Shown piece by piece: positions 12,073 to 23,575 of a stretch of 64,000 bases of DNA (position 1 is its first letter; every line of letters starts with the position of its first letter). The notes under the pieces are model-generated. The model had not been told where the DNA came from and ran no database searches. It saw only the letters and a list, made by a program, of their open reading frames with translations. The position numbers were made by a program, and so were the translations under genes. Origin of the DNA: Diplodia intermedia (lineage: Eukaryota; Ascomycota; Dothideomycetes; Botryosphaeriales; Botryosphaeriaceae); the NCBI GenBank assembly GCA_021495925.1, contig JAKEKT010000056.1:62001-126000 (forward strand), in the 5' to 3' direction.

Positions 12073-13763
12073 GCGGCTGGGGCGGCGTCGACTGGTAGGC
12101 ACATGATGCTGCTGCGCGGTTCTGGTTGATCGTCATCACGGTCCGGTGGGGTTCGGGGAATTTTTTATGTTTGGGGTGTTGCTTTTTTTTGCGAGGGGGA
12201 GCGGCCGGGCACTAGTTGGAGAGATGCGGCGTAGGAGATGGAGATGGGGGGCGCTTGTGCTTTTGATGTGAGTCGATCATGCGGGCATGGCGATCTGATC
12301 GGAGTGTCTTTTGCTTCTTCACTTTTGTTGCCCGCTTGATGGCCACATGTGGTTTTTATCACTTTAGAGCCGTCTGAGCATCTGGAGTGATTGGGAAACG
12401 GTTACGAACTCAGGAGATGATGAATCTCGTGCTTGATTGGTAATGAGTGTGCCCAGGGCCTGACAGATAGATGAAGTTGCAGTGGTGTGTGAAATTCGAG
12501 AAAAAAAAAACCTCCTCGAATTCATTCTGTCTCCTTCACGGAAATACTATTTTCTTTCTACAAATGGCATGCGGGTTTAGACGTTTAGACCCGTATAACC
12601 TCATCCAGATATATGCTTCCATCGCTTGTGCAAAGTCTGGTGCATGTTTCTTGTAATATATATATATGGCTGGGCTTTTTTTTTTTTTTGGCAGTTCTGC
12701 TGTAGACGCCTTTCAAAGCCAATAAAGGGTCGACTAAGTCTCCTAGAAATCACCTGTTGACGCTACACTTGACTTGTTACCTTTATATTCAAAACAACGA
12801 GTGGTTTGAATACTCGTCCTTAATTGTTTGTATTGTGGGATCTGAATTGGTCATAAAGTACCCGTCATTACTCCTCCCCATTTTGTCGTAGACTACCGTT
12901 GCGGATCCAGCTGTTCCATATACTCAGACCATGGTACCCTGAAGACGTACGCTCAGGGAAGTTTTCTTCCAGCTTGGTCAGATCCATTATGGTTTCTATT
13001 TTGTTAGTATTGCAACACTTGATAGTTAAATTAGAGGGATTTGAACAACCGTTAGAGCACCACCATTTCACCTGATGCGGCGGCGACACGCCCTTTGCCC
13101 TTCGCGCGCGACCGCATTTCTCGATTCACGCCGTCCCCCTTTTCCTTGTCTTTGTTGTTGTAACGCCACGTCGTCGCGTTGCGCGCTTTAGTTGGGCTCC
13201 AGATGCTCAGTTCAATTAGTATCGTATTCTCTCATCAGCTCATTCACGTTACTCAAAACGTCTTCCGTAAAACTACTGGCTGTGATCTGGGACGACCGCA
13301 GACTCCGCACTATCCAAATTAATGTTCCGCTTTCCGTGAACGTATCTTTCTATTAGGTGTCAGTGATGTGAATCCTACCGAAACCGAAATCGAGCCGGCA
13401 AGTATAAACGGACGCTAAAACAACTACTCGAACATGTTATCCAGTGGGAGACCTGGATTATGGTATATGAGAGTGTGATGCTAAACCCTCTTGGCAACAT
13501 GCGTCAAGAACATGATCCGTAGCCTTCTAGTATTATCATTTCCATTGCAACCATGACACAAATCATCAAGGACCAACGGAACCTTCATTTTAATTTTATT
13601 TTCTAATTTTTGAGCACTCCCGTGCCTTCCCGAGGTTCCGAGAAGTTGCCTCGTCCGTCAGGCAGACACCGGCCCGGCAAGCAACACCGCGCGGCCACAA
13701 GCCGGAAGCGAACGCAATCCCGATGTTGTCCTGGAGCAGATGCCTGATCTCACCTAGCAAAAT

Positions 13764-13798
13764 TCAGCAGTAGCAGCAGCAGCAGCAGCAGTAGTAGT
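13764..13798. repeat. (AGC)n/(AGT)n trinucleotide repeat
   Basis: AGC units with AGT interruptions. It encodes a Leu run in a short minus ORF that otherwise has no support. Confidence 0.85.
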
Positions 13799-14667
13799 AT
13801 CGGCAAGGCCAGGCCTCCACGACCGGCAAGTGGAAAGGGCGAGCCCGTCCGTCGTGTAGCTACGGGAGTAAAATGATCAATTAGTCGACGGGACAGTAGC
13901 GTCGACCAATGACGATGGCGATCAGCCAGAAACGTCATGCCGCCCCGACCCGGAACGACGGCGGGGCGGCGTTTTGTTCGAGAATAGAAACGACATCAGG
14001 CCGGATGTGGGAAAGGGGAACTTGGCCGTTTAGCTTGGCGCAGACCGCTCCCGTGCCCAGCATTTCTCAACACCTGGGCAAGAATCGCCAGCCTCTCGGA
14101 ACAAAGGGGAAGGGAGAGAAGTCGGGGTCTTGTTTGCGGTGGAAGCTTGCACTCTTGGAGTCGTAGATGCGGCGAGCTTTTGCCGTTTGATTTCTTTGTC
14201 CGTTTCTCGACTCCTAACCGTTTGGGTTACCGTTGTCGGCCTCTTTTATTGGTCGTGGAGATTCGCAAAAATCAAGGATTTCGGTAGAAGTCCAGTCATG
14301 TTAGGTTTGCTGGAGCTGCATGTCAGCGAACCACCACGCCATTTTGAACGCGCGCGCTGTCAGATGTTGAGCATCGGCAAGACGGCAAGACGCATGCTCT
14401 TCCCCCCTTGTTTTGCCTTTTTGCCAACGGCGCCCAGACCGCCTCAGGTGATGAACGAGGCGTTTGCATTCCGCCCCTGTCTTCCCATTCCTTCTTCCTC
14501 GCTAGCTCATTGGAGGCGTCCCGGGAAGAAATAAGCTCGCCAAGGAAATCGATAGCGTTCAAGAAGATTACCTTACCCACGGTACTAGTCTTGGCAATAC
14601 AACACTTACATAGCTATCATTGTTGGGGATGCAAAAAAACACGCAATCGGCACCTCAACCTGTGGGA

Positions 14668-14674
14668 TATAAAG
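14668..14674 (+). promoter_or_regulatory. TATA-box-like element of the small secreted peptide gene
   Basis: TATAAAG lies about 40 bp before the first in-frame ATG (14709) and about 68 bp before the preferred one (14736). This is plausible core-promoter spacing for a short leader and supports the peptide gene. Confidence 0.5.
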
Positions 14675-14735
14675 AAGGTGCGAGCTCACGAACCGTCCAT
14701 CTCCAGAGATGACCTCCAGTTTACGAAAAATCAAC

Positions 14736-14968
14736 ATGAAGCTCTGCATCGCGGTCGTCATCCTGTCGGTTGTCGCTCCGGCTACCCTCGCCCAGCCCGT
14801 CCCTGCGCCTGCGGTGGTACGTAGTCAAGCGAGGAAGGGTAATAACACAAGGCTGACCTAGTTCAGGCGGCCTCGACAAGAAAGCGGATCCTCCTACCGA
14901 ACACGACCATCATGAAGGACGCGTATTACTTGTTTATGGACTGGACTCCAGACGACCCAGACGACTAG
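14736..14968 (+). CDS. Predicted 60-aa small secreted peptide precursor
   Basis: No family recognised. Two exons, 14736-14816 and 14867-14968, flank a 50-bp intron with GTACGT donor and TTCAG acceptor. The first exon encodes a classic signal peptide: MKLC, a hydrophobic core (IAVVILSVVA) and a small-residue cleavage region ATLA followed by QPVPAPA. The second exon has a tribasic RKR (residues 32-34), a possible Kex2-type site. It would release a 26-residue C-terminal peptide that begins ILLPN, contains an aromatic patch (DAYYLFMDW) and ends in an acidic DDPDD tail. An upstream in-frame ATG at 14709 would add nine residues ahead of the signal, so 14736 is preferred. Exon 2 has GC-rich third positions like its neighbours. 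An alternative donor four bases downstream (14821) opens another frame, but with a poorer splice site and worse codon bias. A TATA-like box lies upstream. It could be an effector, a secreted signal or a chance ORF. Confidence 0.5.
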
Positions 14969-15622
14969 GGCGTAAGTAAAATGGTCTACAACGAACTGGG
15001 TTACGACTAATGAGGAAAGGAACAGGGATGGAAACCGGGTTTGGGGGAGGCGGGATGGCGGGATGGCAGAAGCCAGCTCGACAAGGATGCGTTGGCGGTG
15101 TGGTTAGTTAGTCCGGCCTTGTCCGCGCGCCGCCGAAGATTGACACGTCGCTTCCCTCTTTACCCCAGACGGGGGATCGAAGGAGGCGGTGCTTGCGTAC
15201 GCCAAGTGGGGATGATGATGCCAGGACGTGCGGGTGAGGGGACTCTGACCTCATCCCTGTGTCCCTGCACCGTGGGACCCGCTTCTTCCGCCGTCGCGGT
15301 ACTGATTGCGCATCACAAGAGACGTGGGTGTTGTTGCTCCATTAATAGCAACGACAAGACATCGAGGAATCCAGGGTCCGCGCATCACTGAATACTTACT
15401 TTATTGTCTGTCGTGTCATCGCTACCATGCTAAAGTCAGGAGTGGCCGCCAACGATAAAAGAAAAGGAATATCCGAAAACGCATCTAAGCCTACATTCCT
15501 TCTCTCTTCGTTTTACACCCTTGAACGCCTCGCTTGCTGGATACTTCGCTAGAACCCGATTCCGTAATGACTTGGACGAAGTAAGCGAATGCGTCGAAAC
15601 GTTCCCTCCAAGCCCTGTCAAT
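14969..15622. other. Intergenic; possible 3'UTR intron at 14972-15025
   Basis: Just after the peptide stop codon, bases 14972-15025 look like a perfect fungal intron: GTAAGT donor, ACTAAT branch site and ACAG acceptor, 54 bp. It may lie in the peptide gene's 3'UTR, or it may be an exon junction of an alternative frame. The rest is unremarkable convergent 3' flank shared with the BAH-PHD gene. Confidence 0.45.
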
Positions 15623-17028
15623 TCATTCAATAAGCGCCCTGCACTTCAGGCAGTGGATCGCCTTCTCGAACCTCTCTCCTTCGTGTCCATCTCTTAGGTC
15701 ATTAAAGCGCATGCGGCTCTTTCCGTCCGAGTCGGTCACAACTTCCGCACCGAACCTTGGTACCACCCTCGAAGCCTTTCCTCCCAGCTTCGGACGTTTA
15801 GAGACAGCGCCATTCTCGGCAGCTTGCGTATATGGTGTGCTGCGGTGCGACAACGGGAAGAAGCTCGGTTCCGGAAGGCCGTTGTCCGCGTGAGCTTGTT
15901 TGATCGCTTCGTTCTCGAGGCATTCAGCGTGGAGCCAAATGTCACACGAGTCGCAGTGAACAAGGATCGAGTCGGGGTTGAATGGCGCCTCGTCGATGCA
16001 GTGCTTGCGGAGAGACTGGAATGGCGCGCATTAGCCTTTCCCCAGTTGGGTGCTGCAGATAGCTTCTTACAGAAAGTGTGCCGGTGCCCTTGCCATTGGC
16101 CCAGTCAAACGTCTGCCGCCAGAACAGTTGGTCGGCGCCTAGCACATCGCCATCATCGTCTTCGGCCCAATGCTTCAGGTCGGCCTTGCCATTGACCGTC
16201 AAGGCATCAATGATCTGCATCCTGTTACTGGCGATCACCTCGTTTGCGCCGTGGTAAGGCCTACGGCCGCCAGGGAGGTCTTCCGGTCTGTACATCCAAA
16301 AAACGCGCAGGAAGACGTGCTGCTCCGACGCGGCGCGCACCTCCAGCACCTTTGCGACCCAGCTTTCCAACGGGCCCTCGGGAGCTTCGTCCGCGGCGGG
16401 CTTCACGTACACGGCATCTCCCGAGCGAAAAGACTCGTTGGCGACTTTTCCATCACGATGATGATGGCTCCCTGTCAGTGTTATCCGTTCCCACGCCAGC
16501 AAGAAGACGCGCCCACTCACTCGTGAACTTGCGGTACCTCCGCGTGTCGTCCCACCACTTGGCCGGCTCCACCGTGTACAGAGTCTGTAGCGATTCATCG
16601 AATGCATCCTCCTCCAACAGCGGCTTGCGGACGCGGCCGCGCTTGCGCTTCCTGCCGGGCCTGGCCGGGTCCCTGGGGAAGGCATGGTGCTTCACGGTGA
16701 AATTGGCGTTGAAAAGGGACCAGTCCAGGGTGGGCGGCTCCTTCTTGTCGTCGTCCTTCTTGTCGGCGGCCGGGGTGCCATTGGAGGCCATGGGCGACGG
16801 CCGCTCGTGGCCAGCCGAGTCCTCGCGGCGCGAGCTGGCGAAGGACTGGTCGCGCGAGTCGCGCGGCAGGCTGGCGGCGGGCGGCATTGGGTCGGCCATG
16901 GCGCTGGCGGGGTGGATGGCGCTCTGCGACGATGGGTGCGGGAGGGCGCTGGGCGATGCGGCGTGGGCGTGGGCGAGGGCGGCGGCGGGTGCGGAGGCCG
17001 GTGGGTGCGGGCCTGAGCTATGAGGCAT
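15623..17028 (-). CDS. BAH-PHD domain protein (EBS/EPR-1-like chromatin reader)
   Basis: Predicted 433-aa nuclear protein. Exons on the minus strand: 17028-16521, 16471-16071, 16015-15623; both introns (49 and 55 bp) keep frame. The first ~110 residues are Ala/Pro/Ser-rich and disordered, followed by a basic stretch (RPGRKRKRGRVRKP) that could be a nuclear signal. A bromo-adjacent homology domain covers about residues 185-295 (FRSGDAVYVKP, WVAKVLEVR, FLRVFWMYRPEDLPGG, HGANEVIASNRMQIID). A PHD-like zinc finger follows (NPDSILVHCDSCDIWLHAECL and a distant HCLKC), with about 85 residues inserted before the last pair and an unclear first Cys pair. This is the architecture of plant EBS/SHL and Neurospora EPR-1, readers of H3K27me3 in Polycomb silencing; orthology here is inference. 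The start is uncertain: 17028 is the first in-frame ATG, and a further 5' exon is possible. Confidence 0.82.
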
Positions 17029-17855
17029 GGGCGACGCGACGGGCGCAGCAATCAGGCGCGGAGAATTGGCGGCGGAGGCGCGCGGGGCGCACGCGGCTGC
17101 ACGGGTCGGGTGCTCTGGGCTGGGCGGGCTGCTGGCGTCGCCTTGGGCGGGCTCATCGGGGCCGGCGTGAGCGAGACGTCGAGCGCGCGCAGCATGGTTG
17201 TTCGAGCAGTCGTCGCGGGCACGGCCTGGCGCGGGCGTGCCCCCAGCCACTTCGGCGGCCCTGAGCAGCGACCCCGGTCGAAGGCGATCCTCGAGCAATC
17301 GCCGCTGGATTGGGTTAAGAGCTGAAGCCTCACGCGCACCGCATGCTCGCGGAGACGTAATCCTCCACCATGGCCGGATGCGTCAGCGCGGCGCCTCGTA
17401 TTCTCTTAAAGCGCAAAGACAGCCGCATTGTCCTTGGGCCGTGATTGTTCGCTCCCGTCGCACCCGCCGCCGCCGCATACAAGAACGCAGGCCGCTGCCG
17501 CGGACGCGCCGCCCTGAAACACGGCCAGCAGTCCACCCACCGATCGGCCCCGGCACGTCACCCGCAGGCGTCATACAGCAAGCGGCTGACCCTGAGCGCA
17601 ACCCGCGCGCTCCCGCCAGCACCAGCGTCTTTTTTTGACCCTAGCCCGCCGCCGTCCTTGCTGTTCAGCCGCGACCGCCCCTTCTCCTTCATACCGCATC
17701 GCCTTTAAGCGTCTGTCGCTCGCTCCTGTGCCGTCTCACGTCGCCAGTTCTGCAACCTCCGCGGCTCCGACGCGCGCGCTGCACCAGCCTAGCTCCTCAC
17801 ACGCATTCTGCCGTGGATCCCACCTGCCCGGCTAGCCACAAGCCCAGCCGCGAAC
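17029..17855. promoter_or_regulatory. Divergent promoter region, BAH-PHD gene and PH-domain gene
   Basis: About 0.83 kb separates two start codons on opposite strands. It is GC-rich and C/T-tracted towards the plus-strand gene. Overlapping ORFs on both strands have no domains. No clear TATA box is visible. It may contain 5' exon sequence of the minus gene. Confidence 0.5.
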
Positions 17856-20800
17856 ATGCCTCGTCCGCGGGGTGCGTCAACCCTAACCGCTAATTCTGGC
17901 TGGAGGCCATGCACGCCGCTGACTCCCTTGCAGTCCTCTCGTTCATGTCCCAATGGGGCGGCTCCTCCTCGCCGCGCGGGAACACGCCTGCCCGCGACGC
18001 TTCCTCGCCCAAAACCCCGGCGCAGTCCCAGATCGCGCCTGCCCAGTCCAGCCACAACCTCGACAACTTCGTCAAATCCTCGCCCACCCAGCAGCAGCGC
18101 AACCGCTCCGACTCGCGCCCTTCCTCCCGCCCCATCTCCATGGTCCAGACGTACCAGCCGCCGCTGATGGAGGTCGCCCAAGACACGTTGCCCGAGCTGC
18201 AGCCCATCTTCACCTTCCTCAACTCGCACTCCAACAAGCTCTACCAGGAGGGCTACTTCCTGAAGCTGCACGACCTCGACGCCCGTACGTGTGCCTCGCG
18301 CAACCTCCCCTAACCCACGCTGAGCTGACACGTTTGCAGGCGGACGGCCCAGCCCCGACCGGAATTGGACGGAAGTCTTCGCCCAGCTCGTGGGCACCGT
18401 GCTTTCGGTCTGGGATGCCCAGCGGCTGGATGAAGCCGGCGAGGATGGCGAGGTTGTGCCAAGCTTCATCAACTTGGCTGACGCCTCGATCAAAATGGTA
18501 CGCTGACGGCCGGCCCAGCCGCGCTACGTTTGGGCTAACACTGCCAGATTGAATCGCTACCGATGAACGGCCCGGGCAGCCAGATGCTCAACAACGTCCT
18601 GAGCGTCTCCACTGCCGCAAATAACCGCTACCTTTTCCACTTTAATTCCGTCAACTCTCTTACGCAATGGACAGCTGGCATCCGCCTCGCCATGTTTGAG
18701 CACGCGAGTTTGCAGGAGGCATACACTGGATCGCTCATCGCCGGAAAGGGCCGGTTCTTGAACAACATCCGCGCCATCATGGAGAGGACCAAGTTCAAGT
18801 ATGAAGACTGGGCCCGAGTGCGCTTCGGTGCCGGCACCCCGTGGAGACGCTGCTGGTGTGTCATCACACCGCCAGACGAGAAGGAGGTCAACAAGATTCA
18901 GAAGGCTCTGAAGAAGCAGACCATCTACGACCGCTCGCAGCCGGTGCTGAAGGGCGATGTCAAGTTCTATGAGACGAGGAAAGTTACCAAGAAGACGCGG
19001 CCGATCGCGACCATCACGGATGCATATTCAGCATATGCCATTTACCCCCAATCCAAACCTCTCATTGATCAGTCGACGTTGGTCAAGGTCGAGGGTCGCA
19101 TCACTATCCACTCGAAACCCGAGTCCACCACGGAAGGCTTCGTTTTCGTCATGCCTGAGGTGCACCCCGCAGTCTCGGGATTCGAGATTATGCTCCGGTT
19201 CCTTTTCCCCGTATTCGATACCTTCGGAATCTACGGCAGGCCAACACGCTTGGTCGCTGATGCGTTGGATACCCGCTCTCTCATGTTTGCCATGCCCAAG
19301 GACCGGAGATATGGATACTTGGATATTCTGGACGTGGCAAGCCTGATCCACGGTGATGGCAGCCAGAACTGGTCGGAACGGCAGTGGAGGAAGCAAATGA
19401 AGGACCTGACGTCCAAGAGGATGACAGCCGTCCCGCCCGATCGCCAGCGCAGCCGGCGCAACACCACAAGCCGGACCAGCTTGCCTCCGTCTCGCACGAC
19501 ATCTATCCGGTTCAACGATGGCAGCTCTACTCACTCTCAGCCTGGCACTCGGAATGTGTCTCCTGCAAGGGGCGGAGAATTTAGCGTCCTGCCGCCACGC
19601 CGCGCCGAGACCGCCTCTCCCGGCAGCCAATTGATGCGCCACCAGCGCTCAGTGTCTGAACGGGTCGGAAATTCCAGGTTGATGCACAGCCGCAATGCCT
19701 CGGAGGATCTCTATGACGGTGCTCCCGCACCGCCACCCCATCGCGTTGCACTTAACGGCCTGAACCGCGACAGCCCCGCAAGCGACGTCTCCTCGACGCA
19801 CTCATCCGGCCATGACCAATTTGCGTCAGAAGGCGAATCACCCCACGATCTCCCCGAGATCGGCGCCACGTCTGCTGCTAAGCCTCCCCCTACCCCTGTT
19901 CATTCGCCTCCTGAGTTTTCTCACGGACCCGGCTCTAAGCCGAGAATCCAACCTTACGAGGCCGAAGAGATGCGCCGAGCCCAATCTGGCATTGATGAGG
20001 CCACGCTTCAGGAGATGGCGGAAGCCAGCCGCAGGCCCATCCCAAGCCATCTTGCTCCGGCTGCAGCCGCGGCCGCTTGGAAGTCGAACCACAACAGCGG
20101 GGGCTCTCAAGGCCGTTTGAGTGACGAGCGGGACCGCAACCAGCATCAATATTCCGACGTCAGAAGGCAGTCGATTGAAGAGAACCGGCAGTACTGGAAC
20201 GACCAGCAGAACAATCGTCTCCCTACGATTCCTGCATCTCCGTACATCGCGCAAGGCGAACCTAACCCTGCGACAAGCGCGACTTTCTCTCCAACGGCGC
20301 CTCCGGTGCCTGAACACAGGGAAATGCCTCAGGACTACTTTCCTCATCAGGGCGTAATGGCCGCCGCTAACCAAGGCGGGCAATACGACCGCACTTCTCC
20401 AGGATCGCAGTCTCCCGGAGGTCTCTCTGCTAGACATAGCATTCAGCGGAAGCCAGTTCCAGGTCGGTTAAGCACTCCCCTTTCGGCGGACAACCCCGCC
20501 ATTCCTAAGTCTCCTTCAAATTCGAGTCTTGACAGTTTTCGAAGAGATATGATTAATCCTGACATGATTCTCAATCAGCTGGCCGCTCAGGATGAAGCTG
20601 AGCGAACGCAGACTATGTCCAGCAGCGTCTATGATGACGAGTCGACTGGCACGCCCGACTACGCCAGCGTCAAGAGTGTGAGCACGAAACAGTCGAGACC
20701 GTCAATTGAGAGACCTCGGGTCGGGCGCTTGAAGACCGTTGGCGACATTCCCCCACCGCCGCCAGCGCACGAAGAAGTCGTCGTTGGCGACGCACGCTAC

Positions 20801-22177
20801 AAAGAGGACGCAAAGCCGACTGAGAATATGGACCTTCCTACCATTGATTTTGGTCCGACCTACGATTTGACCAAGACGGACCCCAACTCGGTCCGCCCGG
20901 GAACCAGTGGCACCATCACCCAGGACGGCCACTCAAGATCGAAGTCGAGGGATCGTTTATCTGCTACTGACTTTTCGAACCCGCACACGCCTCGTCCTGG
21001 CACTGCGGGTGACATGTTGCAGGAAGGCTACTTCGGTAGGAGTAGCCCAAACACGCCAGGACATCGCCGCGCGAACTCGAAGTCGCCGCAGTCAAACCTG
21101 GATGGCGAAGACGGCCGCCGGAGCGCACTCTGGCAGCCAACTTCGGGTCGCCGCAGCGCAAGCCCGGGCTATCGCTTGAGCCTGACGCCCGAGGAATGGG
21201 TCCAGCAGCGTGCCGGCTCGAGTGTATCGCCCATCTTCTCTCACGGACGGAACCAGTCCACCCCCAACCTTCTTGGGCCTGAGAGCAAGACCCCAACTAT
21301 TAGCCGGAATCAATCCGGAGATTGGTCACAGCTCCACCAGAAAACACCCCCCAAGGAGCGTGAAAGCAACCGCCCCCATTCGCGGAATGCATCTGCGCTG
21401 CTCAATGATAGTCACCAGCCATCTCGCTACCACTCTCGTGGAGCGTCAGCAGCCTTGGACACTTCCATGCATCCGCCTGCCCGTCCTAACTCGCGGGGTC
21501 CAAATGCGATGCTGAACGCGCAACCCGCTGGTCTCATCAATACCGCCGAGTCTGCCCAGCTCTCCGCTCGCGAGCAAGAACATGTTGCTCGCCTCACTGG
21601 CACCCCGCTCATCAACATGGCGAAGCCCAAAGCTCAGGCTGAACCCGAGAAGCAATCTGGCCTCGTGGGCGCCATTGCAGCCCGGCAGAGGGAGAAGGAT
21701 GATTTCAAGAAGGGCAGTCGCAGCGCCCTGGTGCAGCAGGCCATTGTCGCCCGTCAGCACCAGGCTCAGGCCGAGGCGGCGCGGGCTGAGCGCGACGCAC
21801 AGCGACGCGCCGAGCGTGAAAACTTGAGGATCCAGCAGGAGCAGCAAGCTGCGATGATACGTCAGCAACAACAAATGCAAATGATGCAAGCGCAGCACAT
21901 GCAACAGAACCAGATGCAGATGGGGTTGGGCATGCAAGGCATGCAAATGCCCGTGCAGAACTACGGCATGGCGATGGGGACTCCTACCCCCGGTGCGAAC
22001 TTTCAGATGCAGGGCAATTATTTCCCCCAGCAACAACAACAGCAACAGCCGCAGCAGGGATACATGGGTGGTATGCCCATGATGCAACAGCAACCCAGCC
22101 AGCAGAGACTCACCCCGCAGCCCTACGGCGCTGCCTGGGATCAGAAGCAGGCTGGCAAATCACCCAGAAGAGGTTGA
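17856..22177 (+). CDS. PH-domain protein, Caf120/Skg3-like
   Basis: Predicted 1384-aa protein. Exons: 17856-17871 (a 16-base micro-exon encoding MPRPR), 17934-18284, 18340-18497, 18548-22177. The micro-exon is chosen because it joins in frame to give MPRPRVLSFMSQWGG. A pleckstrin-homology domain starts near residue 90 (LYQEGYFLKLHDLDARG, WTEVFAQLVGTVLSVWDA, then SLTQWTAGIRLAMFEH), and a conserved second module follows (RFGAGTPWRRCWCVITPPDEK). The remaining two thirds is disordered and Ser/Pro-rich, with a charged helical segment (about ARAERDAQRRAERENLR) and a Met/Gln-rich C-terminus (QQQQMQMMQAQHMQQNQMQM). Tandem PH-like modules with a long disordered tail match the fungal family containing yeast Caf120 (CCR4-NOT-associated) and Skg3 (bud-tip). 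Family membership is from memory of the domain layout; function here is unproven. Confidence 0.82.
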
Positions 22178-23307
22178 GCGAGGCTTAACCATACCAACAC
22201 ACCCAGGAGCGGGGACGAGCAAGGAGCGGTCTAATGGCACGGCGATGACGTTTGAGCATATTGGTTCCGGCGTCTTTTGTGCATTTGGAAGTGGGTGGAT
22301 TCCATCATCTCTTTCACGCTGCATCTATCATCAGCGCGGTTGTCATTATCGAGCATGTAAGGGAAAGCATTGCATCGATGCATCGATCTACTTCTTTTTT
22401 GGTCGCTCTAATCATGTTTTGTTTCTCGGGGCCCTTTCAGGTTGATGGCTAGAGGCATTATGGCTTTTGTGGAAGAGCATTTCTTGGGGCGCAGCATTTT
22501 GTCATCAGCATCTTTCACATCATCACACCACACACAAAGTGGGAAGCGTTGGCGATGGGAAACAAAAATGGGCATTTGGCGTTTTGTGTGTCTTGACTCT
22601 TTATCTTCTTGCCTTCCTATTTTTGAGCTGTTTTTGTTGTTGTTGTATATCACAGCGATTGATGGGCTTGTGGGTGGGGATTCAGCGTGTTGGAACTCGG
22701 AAATGGAAGGGATGGATAATAGGGGGGGTTCGATAGTTTTAAAACTCTTGTTGTCATCGTCTTTCACTGCATTTCTAGGTGTTGGAATGATTCAGTTGTG
22801 TTCTGGGGGTGTATGTGTGACGGCATATCTTGGCTGTCTCTCTGTCTTGGTTCGGGTGAGGATGCTTGGTTGTTTCAGTGGTGGTGCTTCTTGTAGGTTA
22901 AGCTTTTTAGTGTTGAAACTCTGAATGTCTTTCTCTATTGTGAATCTTGTTTACTAGTGGTAAGACCGCATTTAACGTGCGTCACGACGGTTTCGTGTAC
23001 CTAGAGACATCTCCAGAACTAACGAGGGGCTAATAAGGCTTAGCCGGTCTCTACTTCTTCCGCCGTCTTGTCTAGATCTCTAACCTCCTCACATCTTTCG
23101 GTTTTTTTTTCCCTCTCTCTTTTTCTGTCTACCTTTCTTTTTGACACACGGTGCGAGAATATAAACGTAATAGAAAAAAGACAGAACCTGAAAATCAATG
23201 TGCACGCACCCCTTTCCCGACGTTGTACAGCCGCCGCCTCTCGTTTCGGTGTGTGTGGTACGGCATTTTCATTGCACCGCATTCCAATAACGCATGCCTG
23301 CTCTCAC

Positions 23308-23352
23308 GACCACGACGACGGCGACGGCGGCGACGGCGGCGACGGCGATGGC
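23308..23352. repeat. (GACGGC)n-like imperfect repeat
   Basis: GAC/GGC trinucleotides in tandem, followed at 23377-23393 by a (GA)n run. Non-coding. Confidence 0.85.
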
Positions 23353-23575
23353 AACAACGCAGTTCTCAGGGACGAGGAGAGAGAGAGAGAGAGGCTAAAC
23401 GCAGGCGCAGATTACACACGCGTGCATGGCGCTTAATTCGTTTCGGCGCCAGAGGTGCACGTGGGCGTACGTAAGTTTTTGTTTCCTTTTCAGGCCCACC
23501 ACGTCCTACAGTCGGCGGAGACTGATATCCCCGACTCCAAATCCACTCGCCTATGTAGGTAACAGTTACTGACAA

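Larger units (their letters stand above)
4962..14708. other. 9.7-kb gene-poor intergenic region
   Basis: No ORF here has a recognisable domain, a consistent codon bias or convincing intron structure. The longest (400 aa, minus, 6893-8095) is low-complexity and overlaps rival ORFs in other frames. The region holds many simple repeats: CT, GA, ATTG, CTGG, AGC and a T16 run. It also has long pyrimidine- and purine-rich tracts and a less GC-rich part around 12.4-13.7 kb. No terminal repeats, transposase or reverse-transcriptase motifs are visible. It could hold long UTRs or non-coding transcripts, but nothing in the sequence proves that. Confidence 0.55.

Noticed and set aside
13300..13640. A/T-richer stretch considered as a RIP-mutated transposon relic
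   Set aside because: No terminal repeats, no coding remnants of transposase or reverse transcriptase, and the base shift is mild. A RIP index could not be computed here.
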